Shown here: positions 1 to 7,721 of the stretch, one piece after another
How positions within the stretch are numbered: position 1 is the stretch's first letter
Layout: each line of letters opens with the position of its first letter
Assembly: GCA_008501565.1 (NCBI GenBank)
Contig: QQUL01000320.1
Location: 1 to 11,013 of the forward strand
Reading direction: 5' to 3'
DNA from: Armatimonadota bacterium
GTDB taxonomy: Bacteria; Actinomycetota; Acidimicrobiia; Spongiisociales; UBA5794
Length of the DNA: 11,013 nucleotides
Program-made: the position numbers and the translations under genes
Notes under the pieces: generated by a model
Databases searched by the model: none
Seen by the model: the letters and a program-made list of their open reading frames with translations, nothing else
What the model was told of the DNA's origin: nothing

Positions 1-1
1 C

Positions 2-1132
2 CAGGTGAAGGGGGAAGGGCTTGTCGACGGCTTCGACAACTGGATGAACCGCGCCGATGGCAACTGTGCGATCGACTACGGCTTCCACATGATTGCCGGG
101 GACATCAACGAACAGTCGCTCAAGGAAATGGAAATCCTGATCGACCGAGGCTGCACATCCTTCAAACTGTTCATGGCATACCCCGGTGTCTTCTACTCGG
201 ATGATGGCGACATCCTGCGTGCGATGCAAAAGGCAGCCGAAACAGGCACGCTCATCATGATGCACGCCGAAAACGGCATGGCGATTGACGTGCTCCGCGA
301 GCAGGCCCTCCAGCGTGGCGAGACCGATCCCAAGTACCACGGTTTGACCCGCCCCCCGATTACGGAGAGCGAAGCAACGCACCGGGCGATCAAGCTCGCC
401 GAGCTCACCGGCGCCCATCTCTACATCGTGCACATGTCAGCCAAGGAAGCCGTTGCCGAGGTCGCGGTAGCCCGCGACGAGGGGCTTCCCATCTTCGGCG
501 AAACCTGCCCACAGTATCTCTTCCTCACGCACGAAGAGCACCTATCGGCACCGGGGTTCGAGGGCGCCAAGTATGTGTGCTCAACCCCGATTCGCAAGGA
601 GTCCGAGGGGCATCAGGATGCGCTTTGGCGCTCGCTGGCCACCAACGACCTTCAGGTGGTCTCAACGGATCATTGCCCGTTCTGCATGGATGATCATCCG
701 ACCCTCGGAACCCAGAAGAAGCTGGGTCTCGGTGACTTCACGGCGATTCCAAACGGTATTCCCGGTGTCGAGGATCGGTATCAACTGATCTATCACGGCG
801 GTGTCGTGGGCGGCAGATTCGACCTCAACCGGTGGATCGAGTTGTGCTCGACCGCACCAGCGAAGCTCTTTGGCCTCTATCCCCAAAAGGGCACGATCGC
901 CGTTGGTTCCGATGCCGACATCGTCGTGTTCGACCCTGGAGTCTCTTGGACCATGTCCGTCGACCAGCACCACATGGATGTCGACTATTCGGCATATGAG
1001 GGCATGGAGGTCGACGGGAAGGTCGAGACCGTCATGCTGCGCGGCAAGGTCATCATCGACAACAACGAATACCTTGGTGAGAAGGGTGACGGCCGCTACC
1101 TGCCACGCGAGCGGATGTCGGTTCACCATTAG
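2..1132 (+). CDS. hydA: Dihydropyrimidinase (D-hydantoinase family), 5' end missing
   Basis: Zinc-dependent cyclic amidohydrolase that opens dihydrouracil or dihydrothymine to N-carbamoyl-beta-alanine or N-carbamoyl-beta-aminoisobutyrate in the cytoplasm. Numbering from the GTG at position 5, which is an internal Val codon since the frame is open to the edge: the carboxylated metal-bridging Lys is K54 (SFKLFMAYPG), metal His H87 (MMHAEN) and H143 (IVHMSA), and catalytic/metal Asp D222 (STDHCPF). These correspond to the family K150, H183 and H239 with a constant offset of about 96 residues, and to the late Asp with a slightly smaller one. So about 95 N-terminal residues, including the HxH metal pair, lie outside the window. 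GETCPQYL and GIPGVEDR are further family motifs. The C-terminus looks complete. PreTA and MmsA in the same operon favour dihydropyrimidinase over hydantoinase or allantoinase. Confidence 0.93.
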   Translation, partial: QVKGEGLVDGFDNWMNRADGNCAIDYGFHMIAGDINEQSLKEMEILIDRGCTSFKLFMAYPGVFYSDDGDILRAMQKAAETGTLIMMHAENGMAIDVLREQALQRGETDPKYHGLTRPPITESEATHRAIKLAELTGAHLYIVHMSAKEAVAEVAVARDEGLPIFGETCPQYLFLTHEEHLSAPGFEGAKYVCSTPIRKESEGHQDALWRSLATNDLQVVSTDHCPFCMDDHPTLGTQKKLGLGDFTAIPNGIPGVEDRYQLIYHGGVVGGRFDLNRWIELCSTAPAKLFGLYPQKGTIAVGSDADIVVFDPGVSWTMSVDQHHMDVDYSAYEGMEVDGKVETVMLRGKVIIDNNEYLGEKGDGRYLPRERMSVHH

Positions 1133-1146
1133 GGCCACCGAGGCAC

Positions 1147-1151
1147 AGGAG
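1147..1151 (+). promoter_or_regulatory. Ribosome-binding site of mmsA
   Basis: AGGAG located 5 nt upstream of the ATG at 1157; it fixes the start of the semialdehyde dehydrogenase. Confidence 0.7.
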
Positions 1152-1156
1152 ATTCC

Positions 1157-2644
1157 ATGAAGCAGATCAACCACATCATTGGCGGGAACGAGATCGCGTC
1201 GACTTCGGGGCGAACGTCTGAGGTATACAACCCCGCAACCGGCGAAGTGACCGCGACCGTCGGACTGGCGTCCGTCGAAGAGGTCGATAGCGCCGTGGCA
1301 GCGGCGAAGGAGGCGTTTGAGACGTGGGGGACGACCTCGATCGCCAAGCGGACCGCGATCATGTATCGATTCCGCGACTTGGTCGACAAACATGCCAAGG
1401 ACTTCGCCGCGCTGCTCACCGCCGAGCACGGGAAGGTGCTGTCAGACTCCCTCGGTGAGGTCAACCGCGGGCTCGAGAACATCGAGTACGCCTGCGGTCT
1501 CGCCGAGCACCTGAAGGGCTCGTTCTCGCAGGAGGCATCGACAGGCATCGACGTGTACTCGGTGCGTCAACCGCTCGGAGTCGTGGCGGGAATCACCCCG
1601 TTCAACTTCCCGGCGATGGTCCCAATGTGGATGTATCCGAACGCGATCGCTGCCGGGAACACGTTCGTGCTCAAGCCTTCCGAGAAGGATCCGAGCGTGA
1701 ACCTGCTTGCCGCCGAGCTTCTCGACAAGGCCGGTCTCCCGGGCGGGGTTTTCAACATCGTGCAAGGAGACAAGGTCGCCGTCGATCGGCTTCTCGAGCA
1801 TCCCGACGTCATGGCTGTGTCGTTTGTCGGTTCCACGCCGATCGCTCGGTACGTGTACACGACAGGAACGGACAACGGAAAGCGTGTTCAGGCGCTCGGG
1901 GGTGCGAAGAACCACATGGTCGTCCTCCCGGACGCAGACATCGGGCTTGCCGCCGACGCTGCGGTCAGTGCTGGCTACGGATCGGCAGGGGAGCGGTGCA
2001 TGGCCATTTCGGTCATCGTGGCTGTCGGTTCGGCAGCCGACCCCCTCATTGAGGCCATTTCTCAGCGAATTCCGGATCTGGCTGTGGGGGACGGGACAGA
2101 CCCTGCCTCCCAGATGGGGCCGCTCATCACGAAAGAGCACCGCGACCGTGTGGCTTCGTTCGTGACGAACGCCCCAGCCGAGGGAGCAACGGTGATCGTC
2201 GACGGTACCGAGCAGAAGTTCGACGGCGACGGCTTCTTCCTCGCCCCGTCGTTGTTGGACAACGTGACACCGGGCATGGCCTGCTATGACCAAGAGATCT
2301 TTGGGCCGGTCCTCGGAGTGGTTCGGGTCGACACCTACGAGAAGGCGGTCAAGATGATTGCCGACAACCCGTGGGGCAACGGGACGGCGATCTTCACCAG
2401 GGATGGAGGGGCGGCGAGACAGTTCCAGGTTGATGTTGATGCCGGCATGGTTGGTATCAACGTGCCGGTTCCGGTTCCCGTGTCGTACTACAGCTTTGGT
2501 GGCTGGGGTGACTCGATCTTCGGAGATTCACCCGCGTACGGACCAGATGGCATGCGCTTCTACACGAAAGCAAAGGTTGTGACCTCGCGTTGGCCCGATC
2601 CTGCGACAAGCTCGATCGATCTCGGCTTTCCCCAGAACGTCTGA
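1157..2644 (+). CDS. mmsA: CoA-acylating (methyl)malonate-semialdehyde dehydrogenase
   Basis: Aldehyde dehydrogenase superfamily enzyme, 495 aa, the usual MMSDH length. It converts malonic semialdehyde (from beta-alanine, hence uracil) or methylmalonic semialdehyde (from thymine or valine) with NAD+ and CoA to acetyl-CoA or propionyl-CoA plus CO2. Visible landmarks are TPFNFP with oxyanion-hole Asn150, the NAD-binding KPSEKDP segment, SFVGSTPIA, catalytic Cys281 in GSAGERCMA, and the late QEIFGPV motif. The usual ALDH general-base Glu of the ELGGK motif is Ala246 here (ALGGAKNH), as I recall for CoA-dependent MMSDHs, so I read it as a family trait rather than damage. An AGGAG ribosome-binding site at 1147-1151 sits 5 nt before the ATG, 24 nt after dihydropyrimidinase. 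The context indicates the terminal step of pyrimidine breakdown; valine or inositol roles cannot be excluded. Confidence 0.93.
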   Translation: MKQINHIIGGNEIASTSGRTSEVYNPATGEVTATVGLASVEEVDSAVAAAKEAFETWGTTSIAKRTAIMYRFRDLVDKHAKDFAALLTAEHGKVLSDSLGEVNRGLENIEYACGLAEHLKGSFSQEASTGIDVYSVRQPLGVVAGITPFNFPAMVPMWMYPNAIAAGNTFVLKPSEKDPSVNLLAAELLDKAGLPGGVFNIVQGDKVAVDRLLEHPDVMAVSFVGSTPIARYVYTTGTDNGKRVQALGGAKNHMVVLPDADIGLAADAAVSAGYGSAGERCMAISVIVAVGSAADPLIEAISQRIPDLAVGDGTDPASQMGPLITKEHRDRVASFVTNAPAEGATVIVDGTEQKFDGDGFFLAPSLLDNVTPGMACYDQEIFGPVLGVVRVDTYEKAVKMIADNPWGNGTAIFTRDGGAARQFQVDVDAGMVGINVPVPVPVSYYSFGGWGDSIFGDSPAYGPDGMRFYTKAKVVTSRWPDPATSSIDLGFPQNV

Positions 2645-2648
2645 GCGG

Positions 2649-3593
2649 ATGGCCACACGCGACGAGACAGCGCGGGCAATCGCTCGTCATGAACGCAAGG
2701 AAGCGGTCCGTCGCGGTGTGCGTCGCGTGGTGGTCTTCCTTGCGTTCCTCGTCGCCCTCGCATTGCTGTATACGGGCTACAAGGCATTTGGCGAGTCGAT
2801 CAACGACGCCCAAACGGAGTGGCCTGTCATTGGGCGGGTACTACCGCGAACCAATGACCTCACGATGCCACCGATCATGGACATTGTCACGGAGCTGGGT
2901 CAGCCTCCACAACGGAACTCAAGCAAGCCGCTGGCTGCCTTCATCGCGGAGGCGTCCCTGTTCACGTTCCGTGAGGCAGCTTTCGGTTTCTTCTTCGGCA
3001 TGATGCTCGGATTGGCGTTGGCGATCATCATGTTGCGGTCACGCTGGATCGAACGCGGACTCTCGCCGTATCTCGTCGCAAGCCAGACCATTCCCCTTGT
3101 CGCCATCGCGCCGATCGTTGTGATCTGGGGGTCGAAATCGATGGGCTGGCTTCCCTTTGATTGGCAGCCGTGGATGTCGGTCTCGATCATCGCAACGTAC
3201 CTGACGTTCTTTCCTGTGGCGATGAATGGAATCAAGGGTCTGCAATCGGCAGATCCGGCTGCCATGGAGCTGATGCGGTCGTATGCCGCATCGCGGCGCC
3301 AAACCCTCCTGAAACTCCAGTTTCCCGCCTCCCTTCCTTATCTGTTTGCGGCCTTCAAATTGGCTGCCACGGTTTCGATTGTCGGTGCGATTGTGGGTGA
3401 GATCTCCGGTGGTGTCCCCGGTGGCCTCGGCCGGCTGATCCTCGATTATGCGAGTCGTTACACCACAGGTCCGTCGCGTCTCTACGCGTCCGTCATGGGT
3501 GCGGCGGTCCTTGGCATTGTCGTATTCGGCATGGTCACCGTCACCGAGTACTTCGTCATGTACAAACGCCAGGAAGGATCCGCAGCTCCATGA
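2649..3593 (+). CDS. ABC transporter permease 1 (SsuC/TauC/ThiX-like)
   Basis: Inner-membrane permease of a binding-protein-dependent importer, 314 aa. A basic, charged N-terminus (residues 1-26) precedes a first hydrophobic segment (about 28-46). A roughly 55-residue soluble-looking stretch follows, then the usual five-helix core. The EAA loop that docks on the ATPase is recognisable as ELMRSYAASRR...P, followed by the helix carrying VGAIVGEI. The gene starts 4 nt after the mmsA stop with no strong Shine-Dalgarno, so translational coupling is likely. It overlaps the ATPase gene by 4 nt (ATGA, 3590-3593). It resembles permeases of the nitrate/sulfonate/taurine/hydroxymethylpyrimidine group. 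In this operon the cargo is most plausibly a pyrimidine or its breakdown product; this is an inference from context. Confidence 0.9.
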   Translation: MATRDETARAIARHERKEAVRRGVRRVVVFLAFLVALALLYTGYKAFGESINDAQTEWPVIGRVLPRTNDLTMPPIMDIVTELGQPPQRNSSKPLAAFIAEASLFTFREAAFGFFFGMMLGLALAIIMLRSRWIERGLSPYLVASQTIPLVAIAPIVVIWGSKSMGWLPFDWQPWMSVSIIATYLTFFPVAMNGIKGLQSADPAAMELMRSYAASRRQTLLKLQFPASLPYLFAAFKLAATVSIVGAIVGEISGGVPGGLGRLILDYASRYTTGPSRLYASVMGAAVLGIVVFGMVTVTEYFVMYKRQEGSAAP

Positions 3594-4396
3594 ACGACCA
3601 CGACACGCCACCGTCAAAGGCTGCCGCTGCGGTTGAGATCGATTCGGTATCGAAGGTGTTCAACCTCGGCAAACCGAATGAGGTTCATGCCCTCGACGGT
3701 ATCGACCTGACGATCGACGACGGCACATTTGTCTCGCTCATCGGCCCATCGGGGTGCGGCAAGTCGACGCTGCTCCGTCTGATGGGTGCGCTGACGCATC
3801 CGACGGAGGGCTCGGTGGTCGTCAACGGGAAGTCGGCAGATCAGGCACGGCTTGACCGCGACTATGGCATGGCGTTCCAGACGTCAGGGTTGTTCGAGTG
3901 GAGAACTGTCACCCAGAACATTGAGCTCCCGCTTCAGCTCATGGGGTGGGACAAGGCGCAGCGCAAGGAACGGGCGTTGGAGATGCTTGACCTCGTCAAG
4001 CTCGCCGAATTCGGTGATCACTACCCGCGTGAGCTTTCCGGTGGGATGCAGCAGCGGGTGGCAATAGCCCGCGCACTCTCGTTTCGGCCCCAGCTCCTCC
4101 TCATGGATGAGCCGTTCGGTGCCCTCGACGAGATGACACGCGAGCACATGCAGACGGAGGTTCTTGAGATTTGGGAGAAGACGCGCAAGACCATCGTGTT
4201 CGTCACCCACTCCATCCCTGAAGCCGTGTTCTTGTCGAACAGGGTGGTCGTCATGTCGCCACGGCCAGGACGCATCGCCGCCGATATATCGGTTCCACTC
4301 GGCAGACGCAACTTCGACACAAGAGAGTCGCAAGGCTTCTTCGATTCGATCACCGAAGTCCGTGAGGCACTGCGCTTCGAGGGGTCCACCCGGTGA
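3590..4396 (+). CDS. ABC transporter ATP-binding protein (SsuB/TauB/ThiZ-like)
   Basis: Cytoplasmic ATPase subunit, 268 aa, energising the importer. All nucleotide-binding motifs are present in order: Walker A GPSGCGKST (52-60), Q-loop Gln97 (AFQTSG), signature LSGGMQQR (149-156), Walker B LLLMDEP (169-175), D-loop ALDE, and switch His207 (VTHS). The C-terminus has the short extension typical of the nitrate/sulfonate group, with no regulatory domain. It overlaps the upstream permease gene by ATGA and the downstream permease gene by GTGA, so the three are very likely co-translated and form one complex, with one ATPase gene serving two different permeases. Confidence 0.95.
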   Translation: MNDHDTPPSKAAAAVEIDSVSKVFNLGKPNEVHALDGIDLTIDDGTFVSLIGPSGCGKSTLLRLMGALTHPTEGSVVVNGKSADQARLDRDYGMAFQTSGLFEWRTVTQNIELPLQLMGWDKAQRKERALEMLDLVKLAEFGDHYPRELSGGMQQRVAIARALSFRPQLLLMDEPFGALDEMTREHMQTEVLEIWEKTRKTIVFVTHSIPEAVFLSNRVVVMSPRPGRIAADISVPLGRRNFDTRESQGFFDSITEVREALRFEGSTR

Positions 4397-5169
4397 TCAA
4401 GCGCGCCCTCGCAGGGGCATTCCCGGCTCTCGTGATCGGTGTCGGTGGACTCGTCCTGTGGGAGCTCTCGCTGCTGGTGATCAACCCCGATGGGTTCTTG
4501 CTACCGCGACCAACTGAGATCTTCGAGGCGTTCACCGAGCATTTCGATGCCATCTGGTCAGCGACGATCAACACGGGCTACATCGTGGTCACGGGGCTGA
4601 TCGTCGGGGTGATCCTCGGGGTTGTCTGGTCACTGTTGGTATCTCGGTTCCGGATCGCCGATGAAACACTCACCCCGCTTGCCATCGCGTTGAATGCGAT
4701 CCCGATCATCGCCCTCGCTCCGATCTTCAATGCGTGGTATGGCCTGCTTTCGCCGACATCGAATCAGGCGATCGTTGTGTTGCTTGTCTTCTTTCCGGTC
4801 TTCATCAACACGACGAAGGGCCTGACAAGTGTTGGGGCAACGAAAATCGAGCTCATGGACTCGTATGCGGCATCGAAGTGGGAGATCACCAGGATGATTC
4901 GTATCCCCAACGCCATGCCATTGTTCTTCACCGCCCTCAAGATCGCGTCATCTCTTGCAGTTATCGGAGCGATCGTGGCAGAGTACTTCGGTGGATCACA
5001 GGACACGCTCGGACAGTTCATCGTCCAGAATGCAGCGTCGGGCAGGTACACCAACGCGTGGGCGGCTGTCGTTGCTGCCAGCGCGATGGGAATCACCCTG
5101 TATCTTGTGAGTGGAGGATTTGAAAGGGTTGCCACCCCGTGGCGACCAGATGTAGATGTCGTTGGGTGA
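4393..5169 (+). CDS. ABC transporter permease 2 (SsuC/TauC/ThiX-like)
   Basis: Second permease of the importer, 258 aa, the normal length for this family. The GTG start overlaps the ATPase stop (GTGA, 4393-4396). Hydrophobic segments begin near residue 8 (FPALVIGVGGLVLWELSLLV). The EAA-type loop reads ELMDSYAASKWEITRMIRIP and is followed by SLAVIGAIVAEYFGG. This matches permease 1 around the same loop (ELM-SYAAS, VGAIVGE), so the two are paralogues probably forming a heterodimeric channel. Substrate is inferred from the operon only. Confidence 0.92.
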   Translation: MIKRALAGAFPALVIGVGGLVLWELSLLVINPDGFLLPRPTEIFEAFTEHFDAIWSATINTGYIVVTGLIVGVILGVVWSLLVSRFRIADETLTPLAIALNAIPIIALAPIFNAWYGLLSPTSNQAIVVLLVFFPVFINTTKGLTSVGATKIELMDSYAASKWEITRMIRIPNAMPLFFTALKIASSLAVIGAIVAEYFGGSQDTLGQFIVQNAASGRYTNAWAAVVAASAMGITLYLVSGGFERVATPWRPDVDVVG

Positions 5170-5193
5170 GGCCAACGATGACCACGAAAGAGT

Positions 5194-5199
5194 GAGGAG
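5194..5199 (+). promoter_or_regulatory. Ribosome-binding site of the binding-protein gene
   Basis: GAGGAG placed 5 nt before the ATG at 5205. Its strength compared with the overlapping permease and ATPase genes fits the excess of binding protein that ABC importers need. Confidence 0.65.
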
Positions 5200-5204
5200 A
5201 CTCA

Positions 5205-6347
5205 ATGCAATTGATCAAGAAGCAAGGTGCGGCACGATGGCTCGTCGTGTTTGCCGTCGTTGCCATGCTGGCGGCCGCGTGTAGTTCAGACGACACGGCC
5301 GACACCACCACGTCAACGGAAGGACCGATGGAGCTGACGCCGGTGTCGCTCCAGCTCCAGTGGTTTACCCAAGCCCAGTTTGCCGGGTACTACGCAGCTG
5401 TCGCCGAAGGCTTCTACGAGGATCTCGGACTCGACGTCGAAATCCTTGAAGGTGGTGTGGACATCGTCCCAGCGACGGTTCTCGATGCAGGTGGCGCCGA
5501 CTTTGCTGAGTCGTGGGCAGTCCGTGCACTCGGACCTCGTGAAGAGGGCGCCGACATCGTCAACATCTCCCAGATCTTCGAACGATCGGCGACGCTGCAG
5601 GTTTCGTTTGCGGATCAGGGAATCACCGGACCGGCCGATCTGGCAGGGAAGAATGTCGGGAGCTGGGGCTTCGGCAACGAGGCTGAGTTGTACGCCGGAC
5701 TCCGGAGTGTTGGACTCGATCCACAAGCTGACGTCAACATCGTTCAACAGCAGTTCGACATGCTTGCGTTCATCGCCGGTGACATCGATGCCGCACAGGC
5801 AATGACCTACAACGAATACGCTCAGGTGCTCGAGACCGTCAACCCGGCAACGGGTGAACTCTTCAAGCCGGAAGACCTTTCCGTCATTGACTGGAATGAG
5901 GTTGGTACAGCCATGCTCCAGGACGGGATTTGGGCCGACGCCACCCGACTCGAAGAGGATGCCGAGTACCGAGAGACTGCGGTCAAGCTGGTTCAGGGTT
6001 CGATCATGGGCTGGGCCTTCTGTCGAGACAACTTCGATGCTTGTGTCGGTCACGTGCTTGCGGCGGGTCCGACGCTCGGTGAGGCACACCAGCGCTGGAT
6101 GCTCAACGAGATCAACAACCTGATCTGGCCCGCATCCAACGGAGTCGGGAACATGGATGCCGATCTGTGGAATCAGACCATCCAGAATGCAATTGACGGT
6201 GAACTCCTTTCCGTCGACCCCGGTCCTGATGCCTATCGCACCGACATCAACGAGGAGGCGCTTGCCAACCTCCGCGCTGCCGGTGTCGATGTCGACGGGA
6301 ACGGATGGACGCCGAAGGAGATCGAGCTCACCGAGGGAGGCGAGTAG
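5205..6347 (+). CDS. THI5/NMT1-type ABC substrate-binding lipoprotein
   Basis: Extracytoplasmic solute-binding protein, 380 aa, probably delivering a pyrimidine-type ligand to the two permeases. It has a lipoprotein signal: basic start, hydrophobic core (residues 12-22), then LAAAC with acylation Cys26, followed by a Ser/Asp/Thr-rich tether (27-42). The mature domain opens with LQLQWF (49-54) and GYYAAVAEGFY (61-71), then DLGLDVEILEGG; this is the hallmark of the THI5/NMT1 family, which includes hydroxymethylpyrimidine- and riboflavin-precursor-binding proteins. A GSWGFGNEAE loop and AMTYNEYAQVLE segment match the family's ligand-facing regions in pattern. From the enzymes alongside I infer uracil, thymine or a dihydro/ureido derivative, not thiamin precursor; no thiamin gene is present here. 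Confidence 0.9.
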   Translation: MQLIKKQGAARWLVVFAVVAMLAAACSSDDTADTTTSTEGPMELTPVSLQLQWFTQAQFAGYYAAVAEGFYEDLGLDVEILEGGVDIVPATVLDAGGADFAESWAVRALGPREEGADIVNISQIFERSATLQVSFADQGITGPADLAGKNVGSWGFGNEAELYAGLRSVGLDPQADVNIVQQQFDMLAFIAGDIDAAQAMTYNEYAQVLETVNPATGELFKPEDLSVIDWNEVGTAMLQDGIWADATRLEEDAEYRETAVKLVQGSIMGWAFCRDNFDACVGHVLAAGPTLGEAHQRWMLNEINNLIWPASNGVGNMDADLWNQTIQNAIDGELLSVDPGPDAYRTDINEEALANLRAAGVDVDGNGWTPKEIELTEGGE

Positions 6348-6392
6348 TCACCTCCATCGGCTGAGGACCTACGACAACAGGATGGAACGGGT

Positions 6393-7712
6393 ATGAACCA
6401 GTTGGAGTCACCAAACGGGTCATCGTCGGCGCTGGAACCGGCACCGACGATGACCTGGGACGAAGCGCTTGTTGAGGCACATCGATGTCTCATGTGTTGG
6501 GATGCACCGTGTACGCGGGCGTGCCCGACGAGCATCAACGTGCCACAGTTCATCAAGCGGATATCAACCGGTGATCTCCTTGGTTCTGCCCGAACCATCC
6601 TGTCGTCGAACATCCTCGGAGCCTCGTGTGCTCGTGTGTGTCCCGTCGAGATGCTTTGCGAGGGAGCATGCGTACTCAACGAACTTCATGAGCGGCCGAT
6701 CCAGATCGGTCGCCTCCAGGCATTCGGTACGGACGATGTCGTCTTTGGCGGCCGACATCTCTTCACGGTGTCGAAACCGACGGGACGTTCGATCGGGATT
6801 ATTGGGGCGGGACCCGCAGGGCTGTCCGCGGGTGCCGAGTTGGTGAAGCGGGGCCACACGGTCATGGTCTACGACGCAAACCCGCAGCCCGGCGGTCTCA
6901 ACACCTACGGTGTCGCCAACTACAAGATGGACATGCAAACCGCGGTGCGTGAAGTGCAGTTCATCAAGGATCTCGGCGTAGAGATCCGCCACGAAACTGC
7001 CGTTGGAACCGATGTGTCTGTTGATGATCTGCTTTCGAGCCACGAAGCCGTGTTCGTTGGCGTCGGGCTCGGAGGCGTGCCAACGCTCGGACTTCCAGGT
7101 GAAGATCTCGAAGGCGTCGATGACGCCCTTGACTTCATCGCCGATGTTCGAGCAGGGACGGCCGATGTGGCCGGTCAGCGTGTCGCCGTGATAGGGGGCG
7201 GCAACACCGCCGTTGACGCCGTTACCCAATCCGCTCTGTCGGGTGCGCAACGGGTGTACCTCGTGTATCGACGGGGCCGCGATCAGATGCGTGGTTATCC
7301 CCACGACATCGAGCGTGCGCTTCAACACGGCGTGGAGTTCGTTCACTGGAGCACACCGTCGAGGATCGAAGGCACCAACTCAGTCGAGAAGCTGGTTTGT
7401 GTCCGGACGGAACTGGGCCCAGACGGATCCGTGACTGAGCTCGAAGGCACCGAATATACGATTCCCGTTGATCGGGTGTTCCGTGCAACCGGTCAAGCGA
7501 AACGTATCGGGTTCCTTTCGACCCTTCCCGGGGTGGAGATTGACGACGGTGGCAGAGTTGTCGTCGATGAGCATCACAGGACAGGCAACGACCGTATTTG
7601 GGCGGGCGGTGACTGTGTCAACGGTGGCAAGGAAGTCGTCAACGCCGTTGAACACGGAAAGATCGCGGCCCGCAACATCCACGAGGCGCTGTTGGCGCCT
7701 TCCGGCGTCTGA
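6393..7712 (+). CDS. preT: Dihydropyrimidine dehydrogenase, NAD(P)H-oxidising subunit PreT
   Basis: Flavoprotein subunit that takes electrons from NAD(P)H and passes them via FAD and Fe-S clusters to PreA for reduction of uracil or thymine. 439 aa. The N-terminal alpha-helical domain carries C32, C35, C40, C44 and C83, C89, C93, plus Gln109. As I recall the pig enzyme, these sit at a constant offset of 47 from C79, C82, C87, C91, C130, C136, C140 and the unusual Gln156 ligand. FAD binding is at GAGPAG (138-143) with a downstream Gly-Gly-Leu loop (PGGLNTYG); NAD(P) binding is at GGGNTA (268-273); the second FAD contact is AGGDC near 404-408. It starts 45 nt after the binding-protein gene with only a weak AGGATGG-like site. 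A glutamate-synthase small subunit would look similar, but adjacency to preA settles the call. Confidence 0.94.
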   Translation: MNQLESPNGSSSALEPAPTMTWDEALVEAHRCLMCWDAPCTRACPTSINVPQFIKRISTGDLLGSARTILSSNILGASCARVCPVEMLCEGACVLNELHERPIQIGRLQAFGTDDVVFGGRHLFTVSKPTGRSIGIIGAGPAGLSAGAELVKRGHTVMVYDANPQPGGLNTYGVANYKMDMQTAVREVQFIKDLGVEIRHETAVGTDVSVDDLLSSHEAVFVGVGLGGVPTLGLPGEDLEGVDDALDFIADVRAGTADVAGQRVAVIGGGNTAVDAVTQSALSGAQRVYLVYRRGRDQMRGYPHDIERALQHGVEFVHWSTPSRIEGTNSVEKLVCVRTELGPDGSVTELEGTEYTIPVDRVFRATGQAKRIGFLSTLPGVEIDDGGRVVVDEHHRTGNDRIWAGGDCVNGGKEVVNAVEHGKIAARNIHEALLAPSGV

Positions 7713-7719
7713 GGAGGAG
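7712..7719 (+). promoter_or_regulatory. Strong ribosome-binding site of preA
   Basis: AGGAGGAG overlaps the last base of the preT stop codon and lies 2 nt before the preA ATG (7 nt from the AGGAG core at 7712-7716). It supports the 7722 start. Confidence 0.75.
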
Positions 7720-7721
7720 CA

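Noticed and set aside
5313..6089. Minus-strand frame (258 codons) opposite the binding-protein gene
   Set aside because: Shadow frame with no domain; the plus-strand lipoprotein is clear.
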